Part shown: piece by piece, positions 53,433 through 63,311 of the stretch
Layout of the letters: every line of letters starts with the position of its first letter
How positions within the stretch are numbered: the stretch's first letter is position 1
DNA from: Bacteroidota bacterium
GTDB taxonomy: Bacteria > Bacteroidota > Bacteroidia > Chitinophagales > Chitinophagaceae
Reading direction: 5' to 3'
NCBI GenBank assembly: GCA_013287475.1
Contig: JABDDT010000005.1
Location: 1-64,000 of the forward strand
DNA length: 64,000 bases
Made by a program: the position numbers and the translations under genes
Notes under the pieces: model-generated
Told to the model about the DNA's origin: nothing
The model's database searches: none
The model's input: only the letters and a program-made list of their open reading frames with translations

Positions 53433-56000
53433 ATGAATAACCAATCCTCCGGATTGCAGGAATTTAAAAACCTGGTAGGTATTAAGTTTCAGCTCTATAA
53501 CAGTCTTTTCACTTCACTTCCTTTTCACAGGATAGAAAAAACGGGTATTTTTTTATCCCTCCTGCTTACTTATTGTGAAGAGGGATACCATAAAAAACTG
53601 AGCCCGGTTGAAATTATTGAAGAATTTTTCAGTAAACATTTTCCCGGCGGGACCGACCGTGAAAAATCAGATATCCTGTTTCGCTTCGTTCAATACGTGG
53701 AAAGACAGGTTGTACTCTTTGACGCATTGGAAGACGCTGCATTTACCAGTGTGAACGATATGGGTGGCACTGGTTCACTGAAACATCTTTTTTCTGAAAT
53801 CATTCAATACAGCAAAGAAAAAGAGCTAAAGGAAAAACTGACCGATTATGATGTAAGACTTGTTTTGACGGCTCATCCAACCCAGTTTTACCCCGGCCCG
53901 GTGCTGGGAATTATAAACGACCTTTCCCGTGCCGTCATCCAGAATAATGCCGCTGAAATAAATACATTCATGCAGCAATTGGGTAAGACCCCTTTCTTCA
54001 AAAAAAATAAACCAACGCCCTATGATGAAGCCATAAGTCTGATCTGGTACCTGGAAAATGTTTTTTATCATGCAGCAGGTAAAATACTTTCATCACTTAA
54101 ATCGCAGTTCCCGGATGCCGTAAGTGATAAAAATCCAGTAATACAAATGGGTTTCTGGCCGGGAGGAGACCGCGACGGGAACCCGTTCGTAAAAACGGAT
54201 ACCACTTTAAAAGTTGCAGAATCCTTACGAGCCGCTCTATTGCGCTGTTATTATTTTGATGTTCGCAGGCTGAAACGCAGGCTGACATTTAAAGAGGTCG
54301 ACCTGATCATTGCGGAATGGGAAGAAAAATTATATCAGGAATTATTTACTCCGGATCCCTCCAGACCCTTCCACTTCTCAGACATGCTCAAGGCCATGCT
54401 CAAGATACGGGAAGTACTTATCTATCAGAATAATGGGTTATTCCTTACCATGGTGGATAATTTTATCAGTAAGATGCGCATTTTCGGACTTCATTTTGCC
54501 ACATTGGATTTACGCCAGGAAAGTTCAGTACATGAAAGAGTATTGAATATAATCGACGAAAGGGATGAAATATTTCCGGGCGATTATGATGAACTGAGTG
54601 AAAAAGAAAAAATAAAAATACTCGCACACCTGAAACCTGTTTCAAAAACCCCTTATTCAGACGAACTCACAAACGATACGCTGGCGTGCGTCCGGGCTGT
54701 GAAAACAATTCAGGAAAAAAACGGAGAATCGGGATGCAACCGTTATATCATCAGTCAATGTAACAGCGCGAGTAATGTGATGGAAGTATATGCGTTGTTC
54801 CTCCTGGGCGGACTGAAAAAAGATCAGATCAATCTGGATATTGTACCCCTGTTTGAGACAGTGGATGACCTGCATCATGCAGCAGGAATCATGGAAACTC
54901 TTTATACCAATCCGGAATATCGTGCTCATCTGAAAAAAAGGAATGAGAAACAAACCATCATGGTTGGATTCTCAGATGGAACCAAAGACGGCGGTTACCT
55001 GATGGCCAATTGGAGTATTTATAAAGCCAAGGAAGAACTCACCCGGATATCAGAGGAACATGGTATCAGTGTGATTTTTTTTGACGGGCGCGGCGGACCA
55101 CCTGCAAGAGGAGGCGGAAAAACCCATCGGTTTTATTCTTCTCTTGGGAAAAATATTGCTAATAAAGAAATTCAATTAACCATACAGGGACAAACCGTTA
55201 GTTCGAATTTTGGTACAGTGGATTCTGCACAGTTCAATATAGAACAATTGGTGCATGCAGGTATCTCCAACGATCTTTTTTCTATGCGTAAAGTGACACT
55301 GACCGAAGAAGAAGAAGTTTTGCTAACAGAAATGGCTGATATCAGCTACGATGCCTATACAGGATTGAGAGACCATGATTATTTTGCGGAATACCTGAGC
55401 GAAGTAAGCCCGCTTCAGTTTTATGGGGAAACAAATATTGGCAGCAGGCCGAGTAAAAGAAAGAACACAGGTAAACTTGAACTAAAGGACCTTCGCGCTA
55501 TCCCATTTGTGGGTGCTTTCAGCCAGTTAAAACAAAACGTATCCGGGTACTACGGCGTCGGGGCCGCCTTACAGGAAATGGATAAAAAAGGGAAATGGAA
55601 ACAGGTCAAAAACCTCTATAATAATTCCCCCTACTTTAAAACACTGCTGGATAATAGTGAGATGGCTATGAAAAAATGCTTTTTTCCTCTGACAGAGTCC
55701 TTTTCACGACATCCAAAATATGGCAAAATATGGATGCTTATCTATAACGAATTCGAACTTACCAAAAAATACATATTCAAACTATCTGGAAAACAGGAAC
55801 TTATGTCTGATTATCCGATTGAGCAGTTATCCATTCAAATGAGGGAAAGAATTGTACTCCCCCTTAGTACCATCCAGCAATATGCGATTGTCAGGTTTCG
55901 CGAAGCAGAAAGTTCCGGTTCTGCCATGAAGAAAATTTTTGAAAAACTTATCATCCGCTGTTCATTCGGCATTATTAACGCAGCAAGAAATTCAGCCTGA
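53433..56000 (+). CDS. ppc: Phosphoenolpyruvate carboxylase
   Basis: Carboxylates PEP to oxaloacetate, feeding the TCA cycle and aspartate. 855 residues with the catalytic His 148 in VLTAHPTQ, GFWPGGDRDGNPF, the bicarbonate/PEP loop FFDGRGGPPARGGG (around residue 549), and a C-terminal region ending with IINAARNSA (RNSG-like). Complete for the bacterial enzyme. Divergent from thrABC, whose aspartate-derived pathway needs its product oxaloacetate, a meaningful pairing. Confidence 0.94.
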   Translation: MNNQSSGLQEFKNLVGIKFQLYNSLFTSLPFHRIEKTGIFLSLLLTYCEEGYHKKLSPVEIIEEFFSKHFPGGTDREKSDILFRFVQYVERQVVLFDALEDAAFTSVNDMGGTGSLKHLFSEIIQYSKEKELKEKLTDYDVRLVLTAHPTQFYPGPVLGIINDLSRAVIQNNAAEINTFMQQLGKTPFFKKNKPTPYDEAISLIWYLENVFYHAAGKILSSLKSQFPDAVSDKNPVIQMGFWPGGDRDGNPFVKTDTTLKVAESLRAALLRCYYFDVRRLKRRLTFKEVDLIIAEWEEKLYQELFTPDPSRPFHFSDMLKAMLKIREVLIYQNNGLFLTMVDNFISKMRIFGLHFATLDLRQESSVHERVLNIIDERDEIFPGDYDELSEKEKIKILAHLKPVSKTPYSDELTNDTLACVRAVKTIQEKNGESGCNRYIISQCNSASNVMEVYALFLLGGLKKDQINLDIVPLFETVDDLHHAAGIMETLYTNPEYRAHLKKRNEKQTIMVGFSDGTKDGGYLMANWSIYKAKEELTRISEEHGISVIFFDGRGGPPARGGGKTHRFYSSLGKNIANKEIQLTIQGQTVSSNFGTVDSAQFNIEQLVHAGISNDLFSMRKVTLTEEEEVLLTEMADISYDAYTGLRDHDYFAEYLSEVSPLQFYGETNIGSRPSKRKNTGKLELKDLRAIPFVGAFSQLKQNVSGYYGVGAALQEMDKKGKWKQVKNLYNNSPYFKTLLDNSEMAMKKCFFPLTESFSRHPKYGKIWMLIYNEFELTKKYIFKLSGKQELMSDYPIEQLSIQMRERIVLPLSTIQQYAIVRFREAESSGSAMKKIFEKLIIRCSFGIINAARNSA

Positions 56001-56207
56001 CCATTCCCTTTTAGTGGTATAAAAATTGCTTATTAAAGACAATTATGGATGAAAAATCTAATGGATTTTGACTAGATTCGTTGATTAATACGGCACATCC
56101 TAATAAAATCGCATCCAATCCCATGAAAACGAGTGTCGGATTCTTTGGTACAAGAAAAAATCCCGTAAAACTACTTTAAGTGTTAAGCATTTAACAGTTA
56201 CATTAAG

Positions 56208-57092
56208 ATGATCAGACGTGTTTTGGGGAATTTATATTTTCTTACTTTTTTGAATGGCTTCTTATTGGCTTCTTTATTTTATTTCAAAATGGAAGGCAAT
56301 TATGAAAAGGAGCTTTTTCAAGCTATACATGCCGACATAAGCACCAAAATAAACGCGGCTGACTCACAGGATTCTGTGGCAGTTAAAGTAATGCATGCGT
56401 GTCATAATCTGTTAGTTGACAGGGGATCTGTTTTTGAAGGAAAGCAATTTCAGGGAATCGAAGCAGCACTTTTAGAACCTACTTCGATTGATCTGATGAC
56501 AGCCAGGGGTGCCTGTGGCAGCTTTTCCATGGTGCTGGCAAGGATACTACAAGGCTACAAGTTCCCGGTTCGGATTGCCCAGATGAAATCCAATGGTGTT
56601 TTTGCATCTCACATTATTGTTGAAGCGTTAACTGAACATGGCTGGGTTGTTCTGGATCCCCTTTTCAATGTCTTTTTTGAGACGCCATCGCATCGACTTG
56701 CCAGCTTCAATGATGTAAAAGAAAACTGGGATTATTATAAATCGCAGGTGCCTCCTGGTTATGATATGAATTACCGTTATGAGGACGTGCGCTATTCCAA
56801 CTGGACTAAAATTCCTGTTATCCTTCCTGCAATTAAAAGAGTCTTGGATCTCACATTGGGGAAACAGCGCGCAGATGGTATTTCTTTGAGGACTTATTTC
56901 CTCAGAAAATATGATTTGTGTTTTAATTTAGTTCTTATACTTTTTATCCTTATTTTTTCTTATACAATGGTTAAGCTTATCAAAGCAAAAGTGTTCCCTC
57001 AAAAAAATATTCCAATTACATTTTCGAATATTTACAAGTATTTCCGACTTCGTTTTGTTGATAAAAATCTTCCCGAACACTCTCAGGCATAA
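56208..57092 (+). CDS. Membrane-anchored transglutaminase-like (papain-fold) protein
   Basis: 294 residues. An N-terminal membrane helix (about 9-26), an outer domain with Cys 103 (GACGSFSMVLA), His 135 (FASHIIVEA) and Asp 150 (WVVLDPLFN), which match the Cys-His-Asp triad of transglutaminase/papain-fold proteins, and a second helix (about 233-253) before a basic cytoplasmic tail. Such domains occur in peptidases, amidases and cross-linking enzymes. It stands just upstream of an exopolysaccharide gene run, so a role in matrix assembly is possible but unproven. Divided from the next gene by a 7-bp-period tract. Confidence 0.72.
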   Translation: MIRRVLGNLYFLTFLNGFLLASLFYFKMEGNYEKELFQAIHADISTKINAADSQDSVAVKVMHACHNLLVDRGSVFEGKQFQGIEAALLEPTSIDLMTARGACGSFSMVLARILQGYKFPVRIAQMKSNGVFASHIIVEALTEHGWVVLDPLFNVFFETPSHRLASFNDVKENWDYYKSQVPPGYDMNYRYEDVRYSNWTKIPVILPAIKRVLDLTLGKQRADGISLRTYFLRKYDLCFNLVLILFILIFSYTMVKLIKAKVFPQKNIPITFSNIYKYFRLRFVDKNLPEHSQA

Positions 57093-57137
57093 AACCAGGG
57101 TTAATGTTACTTGATGGATGGTTTCAATCCATTTATT

Positions 57138-57186
57138 ATCCACAATAAACTATCAACCATTATCCATCATCCATCTACCATACACG
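57138..57186 (+). repeat. 7-bp-period array, seven units of ATCNNCC type
   Basis: ATCCACA, ATAAACT, ATCAACC, ATTATCC, ATCATCC, ATCTACC, ATACACG in exact register. A short complementary segment GATGGATGG lies at 57113-57121. Confidence 0.75.
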
Positions 57187-57234
57187 ATATAGCGTTTGCT
57201 ACAAACTATGTTCCCCACATCATTCCACATTATA

Positions 57235-57242
57235 TATATTTG
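57235..57242 (+). promoter_or_regulatory. -7 promoter box of the exopolysaccharide run
   Basis: TATATTTG (TAnnTTTG), 18 bases before the oxidoreductase start codon. Confidence 0.5.
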
Positions 57243-57260
57243 AATCCTTAAACCGAAAGG

Positions 57261-58238
57261 ATGCTTAAAGTTGGCATATTTGGCACAGGACATCTGGGGA
57301 AATTTCATTTAAACAACTGGAAACTGATCAGGGATGCGGAAATTACAGGATTTTATGACCCCAACGACGATACGGCTGCAGAAGTATCCAATAAATACAA
57401 GATCAAAAGATTTACTGATCCCGAGACACTAATGAATATCAGTGATGCGGTGGATATTATCGCACCAACGCCTGTGCATTTCAGTCTATGCGAAATGGCC
57501 ATACGCAAGGGTAAACATGTATTTGTTGAAAAACCACTTGCGAACGACATGGAAGAAGCAAGAACAGTTTTGAAACTTGTAAAGGAATCTAATGTCAAAT
57601 TACAAGTAGGACATGTGGAAAGATTCAACCCTGCTTTCCTGGCCCTGGAAGGGATGGCTTTGCAGCCCATGTTTATCGAGGTGCACAGACTGGCTGAATT
57701 CAACCCGAGAGGCACGGAAGTAAGCGTTATCCTGGACCTGATGATTCACGATATTGACATCATACTACATATCGTTAAAAGTGAAGTGAAAAATATTTAT
57801 TCCAGCGGAGTTGCCGTCATGACGGATACACCCGACATAGCCAATGTAAGGATTGAATTTAATAATGGATGCGTTGCCAACCTTACTTCCAGCCGAATCT
57901 CCATGAAGAAAATGAGAAAAATGCGCATATTTCAAAAAGATGCTTATATAGGGGTAGATTTTCTGAATAAAAAATCAGAAATTATTAGCCTGAATCATTC
58001 GGAAAATATTACAGACGGATTTTCATTTGATATAGAAACTATGAATGGAACAAAATCCATCCTGGTCCGCAATCCTGAAGTGCCCGATATCAATGCGATT
58101 CTTTTGGAATTAGAAAAATTTACTGATTCCGTTCTGCAAAATAAACCCACTCTTGTGTCTGAGCTGGATGGATACCGGGCTATGGACATCGCACACCAGA
58201 TTCTCCAGAAAATAAAATACAATTCCATCAACAGCTGA
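57261..58238 (+). CDS. Gfo/Idh/MocA-family oxidoreductase
   Basis: 325 residues with an N-terminal Rossmann domain (GIFGTGHLGKFHLNNW), the VEKPLAND segment (EKP motif that binds the nicotinamide) and GHVERFNPAFLALEG. Many family members oxidise the 3-position of UDP-N-acetylhexosaminuronate sugars, giving the keto-sugar used by DegT aminotransferases. One such aminotransferase is at the other end of this window. It starts 18 bases after a -7 box and sits five bases before the glycosylphosphotransferase gene. Confidence 0.88.
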   Translation: MLKVGIFGTGHLGKFHLNNWKLIRDAEITGFYDPNDDTAAEVSNKYKIKRFTDPETLMNISDAVDIIAPTPVHFSLCEMAIRKGKHVFVEKPLANDMEEARTVLKLVKESNVKLQVGHVERFNPAFLALEGMALQPMFIEVHRLAEFNPRGTEVSVILDLMIHDIDIILHIVKSEVKNIYSSGVAVMTDTPDIANVRIEFNNGCVANLTSSRISMKKMRKMRIFQKDAYIGVDFLNKKSEIISLNHSENITDGFSFDIETMNGTKSILVRNPEVPDINAILLELEKFTDSVLQNKPTLVSELDGYRAMDIAHQILQKIKYNSINS

Positions 58239-58242
58239 ATAC

Positions 58243-59661
58243 ATGTTGTACGCGGGAAGAAAAATCCATATCACCTGGTACGTGCTGAACGACTTTATTT
58301 CAGCTATCCTTTCCTGGATGATTCTCTATTTCACCCGGCGCCTCCTTTTAGATGAACCCATTTATGTTGATGGGAGACTTTTTCTCAATAACCGCTTCTG
58401 GCTTGGCCTCCTGCTCATTCCTGCAGGCTGGATCGTTTTTTATGCCCTTACAGGAACCTATCATTTACTATATAAAAAGTCACGTTTATATGAATTTTCA
58501 AGTACAGCTCTGTCCAGCCTGATCGGATGTACTGTGCTGTTTTTTGCTATCGTTATTAATGATCCGCAAACAGATTACCGATATTATTATAAAGCCTATT
58601 TCACTTTCCTGTTTATGCATTTTCTGATAACTTGGATCGGGAGGTGGATAATACTTTCATATACAAAAATGCAGATGCGGAAAGGTGAAATCGTATTTAA
58701 CAGTCTTTTGCTCGGATCAGGGCATATCGGGGTGAAGACTTATGAAGAAACAGTCAATGGATTGAGGGCAAACGGTTACATATATACCGGTTATGTACAA
58801 CCGAATTCCGGAGATGAAAAAATGAATATCCCCATTCCTTCCATGGGTAATGCAGATACACTCGAAAAAATGGTAGATCAGGAAAATATCCGGCTGGTCG
58901 TTATTGCCCTGGAAAGAAATGACAAAGAAGAAGCCGAGCGCATTGTTCAACGCCTGAGCGAAAAAGATGTGGAAATAAAAATTATACCTGATATACTCGA
59001 CATCCTGTCCGGCTCTGTAAAAACGAATAACCTTTTTGGGGCCCTGCTCACGGATATCCACACCGGACTGATGCCTGAATGGCAAATGCATATTAAAAGA
59101 CTGGTTGATGTATTGTTTTCTCTTTTCGCCCTGATTTTACTCTCTCCCCTTCTCTTATACGCCGCTATCAGGGTAAAACTAAGTTCCAGAGGACCGGTAA
59201 TTTATTCACAGGAAAGAACCGGCTATAAAGGAAAGAAATTCATGATCCACAAGTTCCGTTCTATGATCAGGGAAGCCGAACTTGAAGGTCCGAGTCTTTC
59301 ATCCGAAAAAGATGACCGTATTACGCGTTGGGGAAAAACTATGAGAAAATGGCGAATAGACGAACTCCCTCAATTACTGAATGTGATCAGGGGTGAGATG
59401 AGCCTGGTGGGCCCCCGCCCCGAAAGACAGTTTTATATTAACCAAATCCTGGAGATAACACCTTATTTCAAATATCTGCTAAAAGTTAAACCGGGTGTGA
59501 CTTCCTGGGGAATGGTACAATTCGGATACGCAGAAAACGTTGAAGAAATGGTGGAGAGAATGAAGTACGATCTAATTTATATAGAAAATATTTCCCTCGC
59601 CCTCGACTTTAAAATCATGATGCATACTCTATTGACGATTTTTAAAGGCAAAGGGCGGTAA
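58243..59661 (+). CDS. Polyprenyl-phosphate glycosylphosphotransferase (exopolysaccharide initiation)
   Basis: 472 residues. Four or five N-terminal membrane helices (to about 145), a middle CoA-binding-like Rossmann domain (SLLLGSGHIGVKTYEETVNG), and a C-terminal bacterial sugar transferase domain with GYKGKKFMIHKFRSM and WRIDELPQLLNVIRGEMSL, then VGPRPER (catalytic Asp/Glu region). It transfers a hexose-1-phosphate to undecaprenyl phosphate, the first step of surface polysaccharide repeat synthesis. Follows the Gfo/Idh/MocA gene by four bases. Confidence 0.93.
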   Translation: MLYAGRKIHITWYVLNDFISAILSWMILYFTRRLLLDEPIYVDGRLFLNNRFWLGLLLIPAGWIVFYALTGTYHLLYKKSRLYEFSSTALSSLIGCTVLFFAIVINDPQTDYRYYYKAYFTFLFMHFLITWIGRWIILSYTKMQMRKGEIVFNSLLLGSGHIGVKTYEETVNGLRANGYIYTGYVQPNSGDEKMNIPIPSMGNADTLEKMVDQENIRLVVIALERNDKEEAERIVQRLSEKDVEIKIIPDILDILSGSVKTNNLFGALLTDIHTGLMPEWQMHIKRLVDVLFSLFALILLSPLLLYAAIRVKLSSRGPVIYSQERTGYKGKKFMIHKFRSMIREAELEGPSLSSEKDDRITRWGKTMRKWRIDELPQLLNVIRGEMSLVGPRPERQFYINQILEITPYFKYLLKVKPGVTSWGMVQFGYAENVEEMVERMKYDLIYIENISLALDFKIMMHTLLTIFKGKGR

Positions 59662-59680
59662 GTTTACAAACCGTGCTTAT

Positions 59681-62374
59681 TTGAAAAAATTTCTTATACT
59701 ACCTGTTTTATTTTATTTTCTTCAGGCTGGCGCTCAGCCTGACTGGAAACAATCCCTTCGTTACAATCTGGACGTTAAATTCAATCTGCCTGAAAAATCA
59801 CTCGATGCACAGATGAAATTAGAGTATACCAATCATTCGCCCGATACGCTCTCTTATATCTGGTTTCATATATGGCCAAATGCTTACCGAAACGACAGAA
59901 CCCTTTACAGTGAACAATTACTTGAAAATGGCGATACCCGTTTTTATTTTTCTTCCAAAGAACAGAAGGGGTATCTCAACAGGCTGGATTTTCGTGTGAA
60001 CGGCTCTGTGGCTTCCATGCAGGATCATCCAGAATATATTGACGTAGTGAAATTAATCCTCCCCAAACCCCTTTTGCCTGGTGACAGTATTTTAATTTCC
60101 ACATCCTTCCACCTGCACCTCCCATATAATTTTAATGGCAACGGATACAGTCCCCATCATTTTGAATTAAGAAACTGGTACCCAGAACCCGCTGTTTATG
60201 ACAGGCATGGCTGGCATCCTATGCCTTTCCTGGTGCAGGGAGGAGCCTATCACGAAGCAGGTGATTTTGTTGTGGAAATCGAAGCACCATCCACTTACCT
60301 TGTAGTCACAGGTGCAATTGCGGATACAATTTCCCATGCAGCATCCGATAATCTCTATCGTTTCTCCCTTGAAAATGCAAATGGATTTACATGGATTGCT
60401 GATAATCATTACCGGCTGAAAACGGATAGCATGAAAACGACTGATGGCCGGCAGATTGTTATCCGGTTTTTTTACTCAGGTTCAAATTCTGGCATCGTTA
60501 GCAAAGTATTTGATAATGCTAAAAAGGAAATAAAGGTTCTTTCAGAATGGTTTAGTCCTTATCCGTCGAAAACCCTGACTATTGTAGAATCAGAACCTAT
60601 GAAAGATCAGAATTTTACTGGACTGGTTTGCATCGGAACGAATTTAAATGCCTGGGAGCCTGCACTTGGAAATGGTTTGCTGGGACAATGGTTTCAAACC
60701 ATCCTGATGACAGACCAACGAACCCAGCCCTGGTTTTCAAAGGGGTTCATCAACTATTATAATCAACATCTTTTTAATCTTACTCTCCTTGAAGGTTCTG
60801 AAAAGCAACTATACTATAAGAATAATCTTTGGCTCAGAGTGGCAGAAAAAGAAAGAACAACCCAGCCAGTTAAAACAGCATCTCCGGAATTCAGTACTGA
60901 GAATGATTCGCTTATTCCATCTAATAAATCCGGGCTGTGGCTTTCAATCGTGAGGGATTCTGTAGGAATGAATCGTTTCGATCAGAGCATGCTGAATTAT
61001 TTTTCTTACTGGAAATTTAATCATCCCTATCCGGAAGATTTTAAAAAGACAATGGATTCTGTTTCAGGAAAAAATCTCCAGCTCCTGTTTGACAAATTGA
61101 ATGGTAATGAATCCCTTTTTGATACTTCTCTAAAACGTACTATAAAGCCGGCCTTTATTTTTTCTGCCAGGAACAGCTGGAAATATAATTATGTCGGACT
61201 GGCACCAGTACCGGGTTATAATGTTTATGATGGTTTTATGCTTGGCGCCCTGATCCATAACATCAATCTCCCCGAAAATAAATTTGAATTCCTATTATCT
61301 CCCATGTATGCTTTCGGATCACAAAAACTTGTCGGTCTCGGTAAGCTTTGTTATTCCTGGTATCCGGGTATAAAATTCAGCCGTATCAGCATCGGAATCA
61401 ATGGCGCTCATTTCGATACTAATAAAGCCACAGACAGCACAGGCAGGATTCTTTATGAAAATTTCTCGAAACTGGTTCCTTATATCAGGATAGATTTTAA
61501 ACCCTCCAGCCCGAGAAGCACTGTTAGTAAATGGATGGACTTTAAAACTTACCTGATAAAAGAAATCAACTATGAACAATTCAATGTTTCCTCCCAGGAT
61601 TCCCTCATTCATCCAAATTCAATAAGCAGTAATTTCAGGTATGTAAATCAATTTAGTTTTAACCTGGCAGATAACCGGAAACTTTATCCCTATGATCTTC
61701 GGGTGGAATTCCAGCAATCAGAACTCTTTTATCGTATTAACCTGCAGGCAAATTACTTTATGAATTATCCGGATGGTGGCGGATTGAGAGTTCGCTTTTT
61801 TGCATCCAAATTTGGTGTCTGGAATGAAAATAACAGTTCCCAGGTATTAAGATATGAACCCAAATTATTAGGTGTTAACGGTGATGAAGATTATCTATAT
61901 GAAGATTATTTTATAGGCCGTTCCGCTTCTTATGCTATAGAAAAATCCTCCATTTCCAATGAAGGTTTACCTGCACAACAGATCATGAACCGGGATGGGG
62001 GGCTGAAATTGCGCATTGATGATTATGATTATGTTCAGGGCAAATCTGCTGACTGGGTAAGTTCAATGAATTTTAATACCAGTTTACCAGCAAACCTGTT
62101 TCCTTTCCCAGTTCCACTCAGAATATTTTTTGACGTTGGTACCTATGCAGAAGCCTGGCAAAATAATCCCCCAACGAATCATTTTCTGTATGTCGGAGGA
62201 ATTCAGTTAAGTTTATTCCATAACCTGCTGAATATTTACGCACCACTGTTTTACAGCAGTGATTTTAATCAGGCACTGGCAGCAACTAATTTCGGCAGAA
62301 GAATTACTTTCAGTATTGATATTCAAAATATCAATTTCAAAAAAATTATACGAAAAGTTGCCGATCATGATTGA
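59681..62374 (+). CDS. M1 aminopeptidase-like protein lacking its active site, with C-terminal barrel-like region
   Basis: 897 residues, TTG start (MKKFLILPVLFYFLQAGAQ signal peptide). The N-terminal 400 residues follow the M1 peptidase fold (LEYTNHSPDTLSYIWFHIWPN, FELRNWYPEPAVYDRHGWHP). At the place of HEIGHQWF the sequence is NGLLGQWF (331-338), and at WMDEGF it is WFSKGF (351-356). Zinc ligands His, His and Glu and the catalytic Glu are all replaced (N331, G332, G335, K354), and the GGMEYP segment is gone. The C-terminal ~400 residues are rich in amphipathic strands ending in IDIQNINF, like an outer-membrane barrel. So it is probably a non-catalytic surface protein. Confidence 0.78.
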   Translation: MKKFLILPVLFYFLQAGAQPDWKQSLRYNLDVKFNLPEKSLDAQMKLEYTNHSPDTLSYIWFHIWPNAYRNDRTLYSEQLLENGDTRFYFSSKEQKGYLNRLDFRVNGSVASMQDHPEYIDVVKLILPKPLLPGDSILISTSFHLHLPYNFNGNGYSPHHFELRNWYPEPAVYDRHGWHPMPFLVQGGAYHEAGDFVVEIEAPSTYLVVTGAIADTISHAASDNLYRFSLENANGFTWIADNHYRLKTDSMKTTDGRQIVIRFFYSGSNSGIVSKVFDNAKKEIKVLSEWFSPYPSKTLTIVESEPMKDQNFTGLVCIGTNLNAWEPALGNGLLGQWFQTILMTDQRTQPWFSKGFINYYNQHLFNLTLLEGSEKQLYYKNNLWLRVAEKERTTQPVKTASPEFSTENDSLIPSNKSGLWLSIVRDSVGMNRFDQSMLNYFSYWKFNHPYPEDFKKTMDSVSGKNLQLLFDKLNGNESLFDTSLKRTIKPAFIFSARNSWKYNYVGLAPVPGYNVYDGFMLGALIHNINLPENKFEFLLSPMYAFGSQKLVGLGKLCYSWYPGIKFSRISIGINGAHFDTNKATDSTGRILYENFSKLVPYIRIDFKPSSPRSTVSKWMDFKTYLIKEINYEQFNVSSQDSLIHPNSISSNFRYVNQFSFNLADNRKLYPYDLRVEFQQSELFYRINLQANYFMNYPDGGGLRVRFFASKFGVWNENNSSQVLRYEPKLLGVNGDEDYLYEDYFIGRSASYAIEKSSISNEGLPAQQIMNRDGGLKLRIDDYDYVQGKSADWVSSMNFNTSLPANLFPFPVPLRIFFDVGTYAEAWQNNPPTNHFLYVGGIQLSLFHNLLNIYAPLFYSSDFNQALAATNFGRRITFSIDIQNINFKKIIRKVADHD

Positions 62375-63305
62375 ATCTGCTCCGGATATAAGGTACTTGC
62401 ATAGAAATGAGATCGATACCGAAAAATGGGATCGATGTATCATCAATGCTCCCAACGGACTGATTTATGCCCGCTCCTTCTATCTGGATTCAATGGCTGA
62501 AAACTGGTCCGCCCTGGTAGAAGGCGATTTTCAGAACGTAATGCCGCTTACCTGGAATAAGAAATACGGATTTTCATATTTATACCAGCCTTTTTTTACA
62601 AAGGCACTTGGAGTCTTTGGTCAAAGTTTAGTTCCTTTTGAGATATCATCTTTTTTACTAGCGATTCCAAAAAAATATACGTATTGGGATTTTGATCTGA
62701 ATGAAAACAATTTTGTATCCATAGAAAATAAAAAATTAAAAATAAACCAATATCCAAGAACCAATCATTTCCTCTCACTCAAGGAAGATTACGGCAGATT
62801 GAGGCAACAATATAAACGTTTGGCGAGCCGTATGAAGAAAAAAGCGATCGAAAACCAGCTGCAGATTACGAGAGGTGAGGATCCTTCATTAATTATAAGT
62901 TTATACCGGAAGGATTATGCCCGGCGTCATCATTCAATTAAAAATGTTGTTTATGAGAAATTAATGCGTTGTTCAGCTATAGCATTTAAAAACAACCTGG
63001 CAGAAACTTACCTGGCAAAGTCTGTTTCCGGAGAAATCATGGCTTATTATATTATACTGCAGGATGAAAAATTTGTTTATTCCCTGCTCGGAGGCAGCAC
63101 AGAAGAAGGCAAAAAGCTTGGGGCCTTTTATCTGTTGACGGATGCCATCATTCAGGACCATGCCGGTACAAAAAGAATATTCAGATTTGAAGGTTCTGAT
63201 ATTCCCGGCATTTCTTTTTTTGATGCATTATTTGGCTCGGAAAAAATTTCCTATCAGCACCTGGTCATGAATAATCTGCCATTCCCATTCAGGTTATTTA
63301 AATAA
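62367..63305 (+). CDS. FemAB/GNAT-like acyltransferase
   Basis: 312 residues from the ATG at 62367, overlapping the M1-like gene by eight bases. An upstream in-frame ATG at 62259 lies deep in the previous gene and is unlikely. It has the two-lobed build of FemAB-like proteins: WDRCIINAPNGLIYARSFYLD at the start, a basic coiled segment (YKRLASRMKKKAIENQ), and SLLGGSTEEGKKLGAFYLLTDAI, the acyl-CoA or aminoacyl-tRNA cleft of GNAT folds. Probably acylates an exopolysaccharide or peptidoglycan amino group. Exact reaction unknown. Confidence 0.65.
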   Translation: MIESAPDIRYLHRNEIDTEKWDRCIINAPNGLIYARSFYLDSMAENWSALVEGDFQNVMPLTWNKKYGFSYLYQPFFTKALGVFGQSLVPFEISSFLLAIPKKYTYWDFDLNENNFVSIENKKLKINQYPRTNHFLSLKEDYGRLRQQYKRLASRMKKKAIENQLQITRGEDPSLIISLYRKDYARRHHSIKNVVYEKLMRCSAIAFKNNLAETYLAKSVSGEIMAYYIILQDEKFVYSLLGGSTEEGKKLGAFYLLTDAIIQDHAGTKRIFRFEGSDIPGISFFDALFGSEKISYQHLVMNNLPFPFRLFK

Positions 63306-63311
63306 TGGATC

